The translations under genes and the position numbers were made by a program. A model generated the notes under the pieces. That model saw only the letters and a program-made list of their open reading frames with translations, was not told the DNA's origin and searched no databases. DNA of 64,000 nucleotides, from positions 323,490-387,489 of the forward strand of contig NZ_JBIUAG010000008.1 in assembly GCF_044547355.1 (NCBI RefSeq), in the 5' to 3' direction. Shown here in pieces: positions 42,870-53,692 of the stretch; the first letter of the stretch is position 1, and each line of letters begins with the position of its first letter. Source of the stretch: Kutzneria sp044547355 (lineage in GTDB: Bacteria > Actinomycetota > Actinomycetes > Mycobacteriales > Pseudonocardiaceae).

Positions 42870-43295
42870 CTATTTTTTCGGCTTCCAGACGACGATCTGC
42901 TGCTGGCGGACCGGGACCAGGTCCCGGCGGTAGGAGGCGTGCACGGCGGCGGCCGCCTGCTCGGCCGCCGCGTGGGCGGCGGCCAGCTCCTCCAGCACCT
43001 CGGTCAGCCGGGACTTCAGCGCGTCCACCTGGTTCTCCAGGTCGATGATGCGCTTGATGCCGGCCAGGTTGACGCCCTCCTCCTGGGACAGCCGCTGCAC
43101 CTCGCGGAGCAGGGAGATGTCCCGGGCCGAGTAGCGCCGGCCGCCGCCGCTGGCCCGGCCGGGCGAGACCAGGCCGAGCCGGTCGTAGCTGCGCAGGGTC
43201 TGCGCGTGCAGCCCGGACAGCTGGGCGGCCACCGAGATCACGAAAACCGGGGTGTCCTCGTTGGTGCCAGGCGGAAACGAGAACGGGTTGCCCAT
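42870..43295 (-). CDS. hspR: Heat-shock repressor HspR
   Basis: A 141-aa MerR-fold repressor. The winged helix is PVFVISVAAQLSGLHAQTLR and YDRLGLVSPGRASGGGRRYS, followed by a dimerisation coil. It binds HAIR sites and represses dnaK and clpB operons; DnaK acts as its co-repressor in Streptomyces. HAIR sites lie at 39428, 46979 and 47018. It is the last gene of dnaK-grpE-dnaJ-hspR. The dnaJ stop and the ATG overlap (TGATG); a GTG three bases upstream is also possible. Confidence 0.96.
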   Translation of the reverse strand: MGNPFSFPPGTNEDTPVFVISVAAQLSGLHAQTLRSYDRLGLVSPGRASGGGRRYSARDISLLREVQRLSQEEGVNLAGIKRIIDLENQVDALKSRLTEVLEELAAAHAAAEQAAAAVHASYRRDLVPVRQQQIVVWKPKK

Positions 43296-44476
43296 CACGT
43301 GTCACCCTTCCCCAGCAGCTCGTCCAGCTCGGCTCGCGGGTCGTGGTCGGCGGTGGCCTCGGCGTACGCCCTGAGCGCCTCCTCGGCCTTGCCCTCCAGT
43401 CGGGACGGCACCGCCACCTGGAGCGTCACCAGCAGGTCGCCCTTGCGGCCGTCCCGCCGTTCGATGCCCTTGCCGCGCACCCGCAGGATCCGGCCGCTGG
43501 CCGTGCCCGGGTGCACCTTCACGTTGACCTTCGAGTCCAGCGTCGGCACCGTCAGTGTGGTGCCCAGCGCCAGCTCGGGGAAGGTCACCGGGACCGTCAC
43601 GGTGAGATCGTCACCGGAACGTCCGAACACCGCGTGCGGCGCGACGTGCACCCGCACGAACAGGTCGCCGTTGGGGCCGGCGTTGCGCCCGGGCTCGCCC
43701 TGGCCGGCCAGCCGGATCCGCTGGCCGTCGTCGACGCCGGCCGGGATCCGCACGGTCAGGGTGCGCACCTTGGTGCTCACGCCCTCGCCGCCGCACTCCG
43801 GGCACGGGTCGTCGATGATCTTGCCGGTGCCCCGGCAGTCGCGGCACGGCTCGCTGAACGCGAACGCGCCCTGGCTGCGGCTGACCAGGCCGGCGCCCTT
43901 GCAGGTCGGGCAGGTGCGCGGGGTGGTGCCGGGCTTGGCCCCCGACCCGTGGCAGGTGCCGCAGGTGGAGGGGCTGGACAGCCGCAGCGGCACGGTCGCG
44001 CCCTTGACCGCCTCCACGAAGTCGATCCGCACGTCGGTCTCGACGTCGTCGCCGCGCTTGGGCCGGTTGGCCGAGGCTGCCGACGCGCCGCGGCCGCGGC
44101 CGCCGAACAGACCGCCCAGCAGGTCGCCGAGGCCGCCCGCGCCGGCGCCGCCGCCGGCCTGGGCCCCGCCGAACAGGTCACCCAGGTCGAACGAGCTCGT
44201 GCCGCCGCCGAAGCCGCCGCCGGGCCGGAACCCGCCGGAGCCGAACAGCCGCCGAGCCTCGTCGTACTGCTTGCGCTTCTCGGCGTCCGAGAGCACGCCG
44301 TAGGCCTGCGAGACCGACTTGAAGCGGGCCTCGGCCTTGGCGTCGCCGGGGTTGGCGTCGGGGTGCAGCTCCCGAGCCAGCTTGCGGTACGCCTTCTTGA
44401 TCTCGTCGGCCGAGGCGTCGGAGGAGACGCCCAGGTCGCCGTAGAAATCCTTGTCGATCCAATCCCGTGCGCTCAC
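43295..44476 (-). CDS. dnaJ: Chaperone DnaJ
   Basis: A 393-aa type I Hsp40. The J domain has the catalytic HPD in LARELHPDANPGD. A Gly/Phe-rich stretch follows (~75-130). Four zinc motifs CGTCHGSG, CPTCKGAG, CRDCRGTG and CPECGGEG form the two zinc centres, followed by the C-terminal substrate-binding domains. It stimulates DnaK ATPase and delivers clients. It overlaps hspR and lies 24 bases after grpE. Confidence 0.98.
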   Translation of the reverse strand: MSARDWIDKDFYGDLGVSSDASADEIKKAYRKLARELHPDANPGDAKAEARFKSVSQAYGVLSDAEKRKQYDEARRLFGSGGFRPGGGFGGGTSSFDLGDLFGGAQAGGGAGAGGLGDLLGGLFGGRGRGASAASANRPKRGDDVETDVRIDFVEAVKGATVPLRLSSPSTCGTCHGSGAKPGTTPRTCPTCKGAGLVSRSQGAFAFSEPCRDCRGTGKIIDDPCPECGGEGVSTKVRTLTVRIPAGVDDGQRIRLAGQGEPGRNAGPNGDLFVRVHVAPHAVFGRSGDDLTVTVPVTFPELALGTTLTVPTLDSKVNVKVHPGTASGRILRVRGKGIERRDGRKGDLLVTLQVAVPSRLEGKAEEALRAYAEATADHDPRAELDELLGKGDT

Positions 44477-44500
44477 CGGGCGTCCCTCCCTTCGTTCGTG

Positions 44501-45093
44501 TTACTCAGCTGCGGCCGGCTCATGATCGGTGACCGCGACCAGCGCCGGCCGGAGCAGGCGCTCGCCGAACCGGTAGCCGCGCCGCAACACCGCGGTCACG
44601 GTCGGCCCGGTCACCTCGGCCGAGGTGTTGTGCTGCACCGCCTCGTGCACCGAGGGGTCGAACTCCTCGCCCTCGTGGCCGAACGGCTCGAGGCCGCTGG
44701 CCTGGAGCACCGCCACCAGCTTGTCGCTGACCGACTTGAACGCGCCGGTCAGGTCGCCGTGCGCGGCCGCCCGCTCGACGTCGTCGAGTACGCCCAGCAG
44801 CTCGGTGACGATCTGCCCCTTGGCGGCCGTCGCGTTGACCTCGCGGTCCCGCTCCACCCGCTTGCGGTAGTTGGCGTACTCGGCCTGGAGTCGTTGCAGG
44901 TCGGCGGTGCGCTCGTCCAGCTGCGCCTTGAACTCCGCGGCCGGGTCGGCCACGGCGTCCTCGGCGGCGTGCCGGCCGGCGGACTCCAGGGTCTCGTCGG
45001 CCAGCTCGCCCGGCTCCGGCTCGCGGACCTGGCCCGTCTCCGGGTCGATCCGTCGGCGGTCGTTCACGACCACCGGCTGCTCCTGCTCGTCGC

Positions 45094-45097
<4 letters not shown>
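44501..45097 (-). CDS. grpE: Nucleotide exchange factor GrpE
   Basis: A 198-aa GrpE. The N-terminal ~55 residues are acidic and disordered-looking; a long coiled coil (LDERTADLQRLQAEYANYRK) leads to the four-helix and beta-domain containing GLEPFGHEGEEFDPSVHEAV. It releases ADP from DnaK. The GTG start overlaps the dnaK stop by 4 bases. Confidence 0.97.
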
Positions 45098-46944
<1,847 letters not shown>

Positions 46945-46978
46945 TGAACTGCCTCCCGATACTGGTGCTCCGCTGCCG

Positions 46979-46999
46979 GTTGAGCAGCGTCGACTCAAG
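46979..46999. promoter_or_regulatory. HAIR operator 1 upstream of dnaK
   Basis: GTTGAGC (46979-46985), seven bases, ACTCAAG (46993-46999). On the minus strand this reads CTTGAGT-N7-GCTCAAC, close to the HAIR consensus. It lies 35 bases from the dnaK start. Confidence 0.85.
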
Positions 47000-47017
47000 T
47001 TTGCCAGGCGAACCGGA

Positions 47018-47038
47018 GTTGAGTCCAGTCCGCTCAAG
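47018..47038. promoter_or_regulatory. HAIR operator 2 upstream of dnaK
   Basis: GTTGAGT (47018-47024), seven bases, GCTCAAG (47032-47038), the same halves as the clpB site. It lies 39 bases from the first site centre to centre, close to four helical turns. Confidence 0.88.
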
Positions 47039-47109
47039 CTTCCTGCTCGTCCAACGCGAGACCCGACTCGGATGTTCCCACCGCTGTGCGATCCCGGCCA
47101 CGTCAAGTA

Positions 47110-47125
47110 GTTACTGACCAGTAAC
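47110..47125. promoter_or_regulatory. Operator-like dyad upstream of the EtfD-like gene
   Basis: GTTACTG AC CAGTAAC is a perfect 7-bp dyad with a 2-base spacer. Related sequences occur twice upstream of the fadE5-like gene (58799 and 58823). It lies 51 bases before the oxidoreductase ATG. A TetR-type fatty-acid regulator is a guess. Confidence 0.65.
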
Positions 47126-47176
47126 TTCGTTTAGGCTCCCTGGACGACTTGTCCGTAGCGAAGGGGCGAGGGAGCA

Positions 47177-49381
47177 ATGGGTGCTCTACAGATCACGCTC
47201 GGCGTGATCGGTGTTGCCGTCAGCGTCGTCGCGTGGGGGATGTTCGCCGCGGCCGTGCTGCGCCAGGTGCGAACCATCCGGCTCGGTCAGCCCGACCCCA
47301 CCCGCAACGGCCCGTTCCTGCCCAGGCTCGGCACCCTGGTCAAGGAGTTCGCGGCGCACACCAGGATGGCCAAGGTGCGCACCGTCGCGCCGTGGCACTG
47401 GCTGGTGATGTGGGGCTTCCTGATCGGCTCCCTCGTGCTGTTCGAGGCCTACGGCGAGGTCTTCGTGCCGGCCTGGCACTGGCCGGTCATCGGCGACTGG
47501 GCGGTGTGGAACCTCGTCACCGAGGTGCTCGGCGTCGGCACCGTGGTCGGCGGCGTGGCCCTGGCGGTGATCCGCCAGCTCAACCACCCGCGGCGGGCCG
47601 ACCGGCTGTCCCGGTTCGCCGGCTCCAACTTCAAGCAGGCCTACTTCGTCGAGGCCGTGGTCATCATCGAGGGCCTGGGCATCCTCGGCGTGAAGGCGTT
47701 CAAGGAGGCCAGCGGGCTGGAGGACCAGCCGCTGTGGGCCAACTTCGTCACCGCGCCGCTGGGGCACCTGCTGCCGGCCAACCCCGACCTGGTGTCGGTG
47801 ATGGCCGTGATCAAGCTGCTGTCCGGCATGATCTGGCTCGCCGTGGTGTCGAAGAACCTGACCATGGGCGTGGCCTGGCACCGGTTCAGCGCCTTCTTCA
47901 ACATCTACTTCAAGCGCGAGGACGACGGCGCGGTGGCGCTGGGCGCGCTGCGGCCGATGATGAGCGCCGGCAAGCCGCTGGACTTCGAGGAGGCCGACCC
48001 GGAGAAGGACGTCTTCGGGGCGGGCAAGGTCGAGGACTTCAGCTGGAAGGGCTGGCTGGACTTCAGCACCTGCACCGAGTGCGGCCGCTGCCAGTCCCAG
48101 TGCCCGGCCTGGAACACCGGCAAGCCGCTCTCGCCCAAGCTGGTCATCACCCAGCTGCGCGACCACGCCTACGCCAAGGCCCCGTACCTGCTGGCCGGCG
48201 GCCGCAAGGACATGGGCGGCGACGAGATCGGCATCGTCGGCGACGACGCCGAGGCCCGGCTGGCCAAGATCGACGTGCTCGCCCTGGCCGAGTCCGGCCG
48301 GCCGCTGATCGGCGGCCCCGAGGAGATGGGCGTCATCGACCCGGACGTGCTGTGGTCGTGCACCAGCTGCGGCGCCTGCGTCGAGCAGTGCCCGGTCGAC
48401 ATCGAGCACGTCGACCACATCGTCGACATGCGCCGCTACCAGGTGCTGATCGAGTCGAACTTCCCCACCGAGCTCGGCGGGATGTTCAAGAACCTGGAGA
48501 ACAAGGGCAACCCCTGGGGCCAGAACGCCAAGGACCGGCTGGCCTGGACCGAGGGGCTGCCGTTCGAGGTGCCGGTGTTCGACGGCGAGCTGGCCGCCGA
48601 CGTCGAGTACCTGTTCTGGGTCGGCTGCGCCGGCGCGTTCGAGGACCGGGCCAAGAAGACCACCCAGGCGGTGGCCGAGCTGCTGCACAACGCCGACGTC
48701 AAGTTCACCGTGCTCGGGCCGGAGGAGACCTGCACCGGCGACCCGGCCCGCCGCGCCGGCAACGAGTTCCTGTTCCAGATGCTGGCCCAGCAGAACGTCG
48801 AGGTGCTCAACACCGTCTTCGACGGGCGTGAGCCGGGCAAGCGCAAGATCGTCGTCACCTGCGCGCACTGCTTCAACACCCTGGCCAACGAGTACCCGCA
48901 GCTGGGCGGCGAGTACGAGGTCGTGCACCACACCCAGCTGCTCAACAAGCTGGTGCGGGAGAAGCGGCTGGTGCCGGTGGCCCCGATCGCCGAGGACGTC
49001 ACCTACCACGACCCGTGCTACCTGGGCCGGCACAACAAGGTCTACGACGCGCCGCGCGAGCTGGTCGGCGCGACCGGGGCCGAGCTGCGGGAGATGCCCC
49101 GGCACGGCGACCGGTCCATGTGCTGCGGCGCCGGCGGCGCGCGGATGTGGATGGAGGAGCGGATCGGCAAGCGGATCAACGTCGAGCGGGTGGACGAGGC
49201 GCTGGGCACCGCCCCGACGAAGATCGCCACCGGCTGCCCGTTCTGCCGGGTGATGCTCAGCGACGGCCTGACCGCCCGCAAGTCCGAGCAGGCCGCCGGC
49301 GAGCACGTCGAGGTCGTCGACGTGGCGCAGCTGCTGCTGGCCGCGGTCAAGCGGGGCGACGAGCAGCCCGCGGCTCGCTAG
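47177..49381 (+). CDS. Membrane Fe-S oxidoreductase, EtfD-like (electron acceptor for ETF)
   Basis: A 734-aa protein. About five N-terminal membrane helices (residues 1-230, heterodisulphide reductase/nitrate reductase gamma-like) are followed by two 4Fe-4S motifs CTECGRCQSQCP and CTSCGACVEQCP, then CCG-type cysteine domains (VTCAHCFNT, DPCYLGRHN, MCCGAGGARMW, ATGCPFCRVM). In M. tuberculosis the homologue EtfD (Rv0338c) is required for beta-oxidation, taking electrons from EtfAB to the quinone pool. The ATG has a GAGGGAG ribosome site. The gene is shorter at the C-terminus than the mycobacterial protein I recall. A TTACTG dyad upstream is shared with fadE5. Confidence 0.93.
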   Translation: MGALQITLGVIGVAVSVVAWGMFAAAVLRQVRTIRLGQPDPTRNGPFLPRLGTLVKEFAAHTRMAKVRTVAPWHWLVMWGFLIGSLVLFEAYGEVFVPAWHWPVIGDWAVWNLVTEVLGVGTVVGGVALAVIRQLNHPRRADRLSRFAGSNFKQAYFVEAVVIIEGLGILGVKAFKEASGLEDQPLWANFVTAPLGHLLPANPDLVSVMAVIKLLSGMIWLAVVSKNLTMGVAWHRFSAFFNIYFKREDDGAVALGALRPMMSAGKPLDFEEADPEKDVFGAGKVEDFSWKGWLDFSTCTECGRCQSQCPAWNTGKPLSPKLVITQLRDHAYAKAPYLLAGGRKDMGGDEIGIVGDDAEARLAKIDVLALAESGRPLIGGPEEMGVIDPDVLWSCTSCGACVEQCPVDIEHVDHIVDMRRYQVLIESNFPTELGGMFKNLENKGNPWGQNAKDRLAWTEGLPFEVPVFDGELAADVEYLFWVGCAGAFEDRAKKTTQAVAELLHNADVKFTVLGPEETCTGDPARRAGNEFLFQMLAQQNVEVLNTVFDGREPGKRKIVVTCAHCFNTLANEYPQLGGEYEVVHHTQLLNKLVREKRLVPVAPIAEDVTYHDPCYLGRHNKVYDAPRELVGATGAELREMPRHGDRSMCCGAGGARMWMEERIGKRINVERVDEALGTAPTKIATGCPFCRVMLSDGLTARKSEQAAGEHVEVVDVAQLLLAAVKRGDEQPAAR

Positions 49382-49394
49382 ATCGGGTCGTGCG

Positions 49395-49426
49395 AAAGGG
49401 GCGGAGCCGGTCGGCTCCGCCCCTTT
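49395..49426. terminator. Bidirectional rho-independent terminator
   Basis: AAAGGGGCGGAGCCG (49395-49409), a 2-base loop, and its complement 49412-49426, followed by T and GTCGTTT. A-rich on one side and T-rich on the other, so it can end both convergent genes (stops 49381 and 49434). Confidence 0.9.
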
Positions 49427-49433
49427 TGTCGTT

Positions 49434-50426
49434 TCACGCGCGGCGGCGACGGGCCACGAAGATCGCCACGAAGCCGACCGCCAGCAGCGACAGGCCGCCG
49501 ACCAGCGGCCACACCGGGTCGACGCCGGTGTTGGCCAGCGCCGCCGGCTTCACCACCGGCTGGGTCCTGGGGGCGGTGGTGGCCGGCGCGGTGGTCGTGG
49601 TCGGCGCCGGGTCGGTCGTGGTGGTCGGGTCCGTCGTCGCGCTGCCGCCGTCGTCGACCGTCTTCAGCGGGGCCGAAGCCTTGTCGTTCGCCCCGTCGAC
49701 ATCGCTGGCCCGGTCGATCAGGTCGGCGGTCACCACGCCGTCGACCGGCTTGGTCACCTTGCCGCTGACCTCACGAACGCGCGGCGTGTTCGGCTGCTGC
49801 GCCCGCAGGAAGCGGATGTCCAGCCCCGTCGTGCCCACCGGGTCGGCCGTGGAGCTCGGGCCGTCGTAGTGATCGAGCTGCACGCCCTCCGGGAAGACCA
49901 CCCGCACGCCCACAAAGGACGGGAAGTCGTTGTTCTCGATGTCGATCTCGTAGGTCACGTCGTCGCCGACCTTGACCGGGCCGGTCTGCTTCGGCGTGAT
50001 CTTCACCTTCGCGTCGGACTTGGTCGGCATGAAGCCGGCGTCCACGTTGGCGATCACCCCGTCGACCGGCTTCTGGTGCAGCGTGAGCCAGCCGTCGTTC
50101 CAGTCGAAGTCGGAGTCGGTCGTCGGGCCGCCCTGGTTCGGGCGGGTCAGCACGAACCGGCCGTCGTCGATGCCGCGGGCCGCGGCCTGCAGCTGCGCCC
50201 CGTCGGCAGGCATGCCGGTCAGCGTGTAGTGGCCGGTCGTGTCGGTGGTGGTGTCGCCGATCTTGACGCCCGGCAGCAGCGGCTCGTCGGCCTGGCGGAT
50301 CCCGTCCCCATTCAGGTCCTTCCAGGCGACGCCCGAGATGGTGACGGTGTTGGTGTCGGCGTGCGCGGTGGCGACGGACAGTAGCGGCAGACCGAGTGCA
50401 AGAGCCGCCACGGCGATGCGCTTCAT
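49434..50426 (-). CDS. Cell-wall-anchored SdrD B-like protein with LAxTG sorting signal
   Basis: A 330-aa secreted protein. A signal peptide (residues 1-23, cut after VATAHA) leads to a SdrD B-like domain (SGVAWKDLNGDGIRQADEPL and LPGVKIGDTTTDTTGHYTLT), then DUF11/CARDB-like beta domain (VKVGDDVTYEIDIENNDF). A Thr/Pro-rich wall-spanning stretch near 265-295 precedes LANTG, a membrane helix and RRRRA. LAxTG signals suit class E sortases of actinobacteria. The calcium-binding NGDG loop is present. The start is the ATG at 50426; a surface role is inferred. Confidence 0.9.
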   Translation of the reverse strand: MKRIAVAALALGLPLLSVATAHADTNTVTISGVAWKDLNGDGIRQADEPLLPGVKIGDTTTDTTGHYTLTGMPADGAQLQAAARGIDDGRFVLTRPNQGGPTTDSDFDWNDGWLTLHQKPVDGVIANVDAGFMPTKSDAKVKITPKQTGPVKVGDDVTYEIDIENNDFPSFVGVRVVFPEGVQLDHYDGPSSTADPVGTTGLDIRFLRAQQPNTPRVREVSGKVTKPVDGVVTADLIDRASDVDGANDKASAPLKTVDDGGSATTDPTTTTDPAPTTTTAPATTAPRTQPVVKPAALANTGVDPVWPLVGGLSLLAVGFVAIFVARRRRA

Positions 50427-50600
50427 TGGAATTTCCCCCCTGCGGTGGTGTTGTCCACATACAGAAGACGCGTCTTCACCACCCGGGTTGCCTTGCGGCA
50501 CAAGGGAAATCGACTGTCCATCATCGACTGTTCAGGTGAACCTCAAAGGACGCGCGAACTCTTAACCCGGTTGCGTCCGGACTCGGTTACGGTAATTCCC

Positions 50601-51584
50601 GTGGCGGACGAAGGCAGTGGCGAAAGCACACTCACCGTGTTGGTGGCGCTCGGCATCAACATCGGCATCGCCCTGATGAAGGCGGTGGCCGGCGTCCTCA
50701 GCGGCTCGGCCGCGATGCTGGCCGAGGCCGGGCACTCGGTGGCCGACACCATCACCGAGGCGCTGCTGCTCACCGCACTGCGCCGCTCCGAGCGGCCGGC
50801 CGACCGGCGGCACCCCTTCGGCTACGGCAAGGAACGCTACTTCTGGTCCCTGCTGGCCGCCGTGTCGATCTTCACCTCCGGCGCCGTGTTCGCGTTCATC
50901 CAGGGCTATGACGCCCTGACCGGTGGCGAAGCCGACCAGGGCAACCCCACCGTCGCCTACATCGTGCTGGCGCTGGGCTTCCTGCTCGAGTCCGTGTCGC
51001 TGTCGCGGGCCCTCGTGCAGATCCGCAAGGAGGCCGCCGAGGAGGGCGCCTCCATCGCCAAGTACCTGGCCGACATCGACGACCCCACCGCCAAGACCGT
51101 GTTCTTCGAGGACGCCGCCGCCCTCATTGGCCTGCTGCTGGCCTTCCTCGGGCTGCTGCTGCACCAGCTCACCGGCTCCGTCGTCTACGACGGCGTCGCC
51201 TCGCTGCTCATCGCCGTGCTGCTCGCCGTGTGCGCCTACGTGCTCGGGCGGACCAACCGGGGCCTGCTCATCGGCCGCCAGGCCGACGGCGCCCTCGTCC
51301 GCGCCGTGCGGGCCCGGCTCGCCGCCGCCCCCGAGGTCGAGGTCGTCGTCGACCTGCTCACCATGCTCACCGGCACCGACCGGGTGCTGCTGTGCGCCCG
51401 CCTCGACTTCGACGACGCCCTCGGCGCCGCCGACCTCGAACGGGCCTGCGTGCGCATCGCCGCCGAACTCACCGTCGAGTTCCCCTCCCTCGACGAGATC
51501 TTCCTCGAGCCCGTGCCCCGCGAGGACCAGGACCTGCGGGCCCGCATCCTCGCCCGCTACGGGCAGGAGTTCGTCGCCGACTAG
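50601..51584 (+). CDS. Cation diffusion facilitator family transporter
   Basis: A 327-aa CDF protein. Helix 2 has AEAGHSVADTITEALLLTAL, with the HSxxD metal site, and helix 5 has VFFEDAAALIGLLLAFLG with the ED/D pair. RHPFGYGKERYFWSLL is the conserved loop. The C-terminal cytosolic domain (LTGTDRVLLCARLDF) is present. It exports Zn2+, Fe2+ or Mn2+; the site cannot tell which. The GTG at 50601 lies 6 bases after a TACGGTAAT-like -10 region, so leaderless translation is possible. It ends overlapping dcd by 4 bases. Confidence 0.92.
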   Translation: MADEGSGESTLTVLVALGINIGIALMKAVAGVLSGSAAMLAEAGHSVADTITEALLLTALRRSERPADRRHPFGYGKERYFWSLLAAVSIFTSGAVFAFIQGYDALTGGEADQGNPTVAYIVLALGFLLESVSLSRALVQIRKEAAEEGASIAKYLADIDDPTAKTVFFEDAAALIGLLLAFLGLLLHQLTGSVVYDGVASLLIAVLLAVCAYVLGRTNRGLLIGRQADGALVRAVRARLAAAPEVEVVVDLLTMLTGTDRVLLCARLDFDDALGAADLERACVRIAAELTVEFPSLDEIFLEPVPREDQDLRARILARYGQEFVAD

Positions 51585-52162
51585 CGGCTCGTGTCCGTGC
51601 GCTGGAAGTTCAGGTACGACCTCGACGGCGTCGGGCCCCGCTGGCCCTGATACCTCGAGCCCGCCCGCTTCGAACCGTACGGGTGCTCCGCCGGGCTCTC
51701 CAGCCGGAACAGGCACAGCTGGCCGATCTTCATGCCCGGCCACAGCGTGATCGGCAGGTTCGAGACGTTGGACAGCTCCAACGTGATGTGCCCCTCGAAC
51801 CCCGGGTCGATGAACCCCGCGGTCGAGTGCGTCAACAGTCCCAGCCGCCCCAGCGAGGACTTCCCCTCCAACCGCCCGGCAAGATCGTCCGGCAGGCTCA
51901 CCCGCTCGAACGTCGCCCCCAACACGAACTCGCCCGGGTGCAGCACAAAGGGCTCCTCGCCCTCCGTCTCCACCAGCGTCGTCAGGTCGTCCTGCTGCCG
52001 ACTCGGGTCGATGTGGGTGTACTTGGTGTTGTTGAACACCCGGAAGAACCGGTCCAGCCGCACGTCGATGCTCGACGGCTGAACAAGATCCAGGTCCAAC
52101 GGCTCCAACACCAGCCGTCCAGACTCGATCTCTTTGCGCAGGTCCCGGTCACTCAGCAGCAC
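51581..52162 (-). CDS. dcd: dCTP deaminase (probably bifunctional dCTP deaminase/dUTPase)
   Basis: A 193-aa trimeric enzyme. Starts MLLSDRDLRKEIESGRLVLE (GTG at 52162), and has QPSSIDVRLDRFFRVF, LEGKSSLGRLGLLTHSTAGF and IDPGFEGHITLELSN, the catalytic and nucleotide-binding segments. It deaminates dCTP and, in actinobacteria, often hydrolyses the dUTP to dUMP. A tRNA-Gly gene is divergent, as in M. tuberculosis near Rv0321. An N-terminal extension to 52183 is rejected since VLLSDRD is the family start. Confidence 0.97.
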   Translation of the reverse strand: MLLSDRDLRKEIESGRLVLEPLDLDLVQPSSIDVRLDRFFRVFNNTKYTHIDPSRQQDDLTTLVETEGEEPFVLHPGEFVLGATFERVSLPDDLAGRLEGKSSLGRLGLLTHSTAGFIDPGFEGHITLELSNVSNLPITLWPGMKIGQLCLFRLESPAEHPYGSKRAGSRYQGQRGPTPSRSYLNFQRTDTSR

Positions 52163-52190
52163 CCCGACACCATAGCCGCCCACCCAGGTG

Positions 52191-52219
52191 CTGGACGCCC
52201 GCGCCCGCTCGTGTAAGCT
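52191..52219 (+). promoter_or_regulatory. Promoter of tRNA-Gly
   Basis: CTGGAC (52191-52196) as -35, 17-bp spacer, TAAGCT (52214-52219) as -10. Transcription would begin near 52226, just before the tRNA 5' end at 52233. Confidence 0.65.
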
Positions 52220-52232
52220 AAGGAACGATCAT

Positions 52233-52303
52233 GCGGGTGTAGTTCAATGGTAGAATGACAGCTTCCCAAGCTGTAAACGCGGGTTCGATTCCCGTCACCC
52301 GCT
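52233..52303 (+). tRNA. tRNA-Gly (anticodon CCC)
   Basis: A 71-base cloverleaf. The acceptor stem GCGGGTG pairs with CACCCGC, the anticodon stem is ACAGC/GCTGT with loop TTCCCAA (anticodon CCC, reading GGG), and the T loop is GGGTTCGATTCCC. The discriminator is T and CCA is not encoded. It is followed by a clear terminator. Confidence 0.97.
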
Positions 52304-52310
52304 CGGGGTT

Positions 52311-52351
52311 GAGGGGTCTATGTTCGCAGAAAGCGCGAACCTGGACCCCTC
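52311..52351 (+). terminator. Terminator of tRNA-Gly
   Basis: GAGGGGTC (52311-52318) pairs with GACCCCTC (52344-52351), with an inner GTTCGC/GCGAAC stem; then CGCCGTGTTTT follows. Confidence 0.8.
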
Positions 52352-52816
52352 GCCGTGTTTTGTGGGGCTCTCGCCCCACGCCCCAAGCAAGGGGGCTTCG
52401 CCCCCTTGACCCCCGTCGGGTGGGTTAGAGGCTCCATGGGGGTCGGCTTCGCTTCGCTCGCCTGCGGGGTGGGGGGCGGCTTCGCTTCGCTCGCCGATTG
52501 AGTAGGCGCGGATGGCTTCGGGTGGTTGGGGCTTGTGCGGGTGTGCCGCGCAGTTGTGCCCTATGGCGGGTGGCCATGAACCTCTGAGCAGGGCCGCATC
52601 CTGGAGCTGGTGGGTGGGCGGCGGTGAATGGGCCGGCGAGACCGCGCCTGGCCGAACCGCCCATCGATCACAACCTTAGGCAGGCCACCAAATCCATCCC
52701 CCACCCGTTCCCGGGGGGCGACCCCGAGCCCATTCTACCGGCGGAAACGTGGGGGAGATCTTGGAATCGGGCGGCTGTGGATAGTTCGGGGGGGCTGTGG
52801 ACAACGTGGGCACGCC
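52352..52816. other. 465-bp non-coding region with GGCTTCGCTTCGCTCGCC direct repeats
   Basis: AAGGGGG-cttcg-CCCCCTT at 52386-52405 is a second hairpin. CGGCTTCGCTTCGCTCGCC occurs at about 52443-52461 and again at about 52479-52497. Beyond that the region up to the LysR stop (52817) contains no convincing ORF. Such GGCTTCGCT repeats are seen downstream of RNA genes in some actinomycetes, but I cannot assign a role. Confidence 0.6.
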
Positions 52817-53692
52817 TTAGTCCCGTGCTGCTAGGAGGGCGTCGAAGACTGACTTGAGGTGGGGGCGGTTCTGGCGGCCGCGGCGGGTGGCCAGGTAGAT
52901 GGGGTTGAGGACGGGGGTGGAGGGGCGGTGCAGGATCGCCAGGCGGCCGGCGGCGAGGGCGGCGCGGGCGTGGTGGATGGGGACGACGGAGAGCAGGGAG
53001 CTGTTGGCGGCGTAGGCGAGGATCGAGGTGATGTCGGGGATGGTGACGGCGGCGTCGGGGGCGGGCAGGTCCCAGCAGGAGCGGAAGTAGCGGCGCAGCA
53101 TGGGCATGGCCTCGGAGTAGCCGACGAAGCGGTGCGAGGCGAGGTCCTCGATGCGGAACGGGGGCTGGTCGGGGCGGCCGATGAGGACGAACTCCTCGTC
53201 GAACCAGTGGCGAAGGTGCAGGCGGGTGCGGGGAGCGCCCTCGATCTTGGTGACGACGGCGATGTCGAGCCGGTCGTCGAGCAGGGCGTCGACGAGGTCG
53301 TCGGACAGGCCGACACGATGGCGCAGGCACACGCCGGAGTCGGCCAGGGGGCCGAGGGCGGTGGCGATGTGCTGGTCGAACTGGGCGGCGGGGGCGCCGA
53401 GAAAGACGGGGCCGGCGTCGAGGGTGCGGTGGCCGTCGATGACGAGGTCCAGGCCGTCCAGGTGCGGGGCGACCTCGACGGCCAGGACGTGACCGGCCTC
53501 GGTGGGGGCGATGCCCCGGCCGGCGCGGGCGAACAGGGGCCGGCCGGTGAAGGCCTCGACGGTGCGCAGATGGTGCGACACCGCGGGCTGTGACAAACCC
53601 AACTGCTCGGCGGCCCGGGCCACGCCGCCGGTGCGGTAGACGGCGAGGAACGAACGCAGTGCGACCAGGTCCTGGGCGGTGGACACGGCCAC
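52817..53692 (-). CDS. LysR-family transcriptional regulator
   Basis: A 291-aa LysR. The helix-turn-helix is DLVALRSFLAVYRTGGVARA then LGLSQPAVSHHLRTVEAFTG; the effector-binding domain follows. It is divergent from the SnoaL-like gene and is likely to regulate it. A T-N11-A type motif cannot be pinned down with certainty in the 122-bp gap. The GTG at 53692 is chosen. Confidence 0.93.
   Translation of the reverse strand: MAVSTAQDLVALRSFLAVYRTGGVARAAEQLGLSQPAVSHHLRTVEAFTGRPLFARAGRGIAPTEAGHVLAVEVAPHLDGLDLVIDGHRTLDAGPVFLGAPAAQFDQHIATALGPLADSGVCLRHRVGLSDDLVDALLDDRLDIAVVTKIEGAPRTRLHLRHWFDEEFVLIGRPDQPPFRIEDLASHRFVGYSEAMPMLRRYFRSCWDLPAPDAAVTIPDITSILAYAANSSLLSVVPIHHARAALAAGRLAILHRPSTPVLNPIYLATRRGRQNRPHLKSVFDALLAARD

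Noticed and set aside
46945..47106. N-terminal extension of dnaK
   Set aside because: It runs through both HAIR operators; the ARAVGIDLGTTNS start is universal for DnaK.
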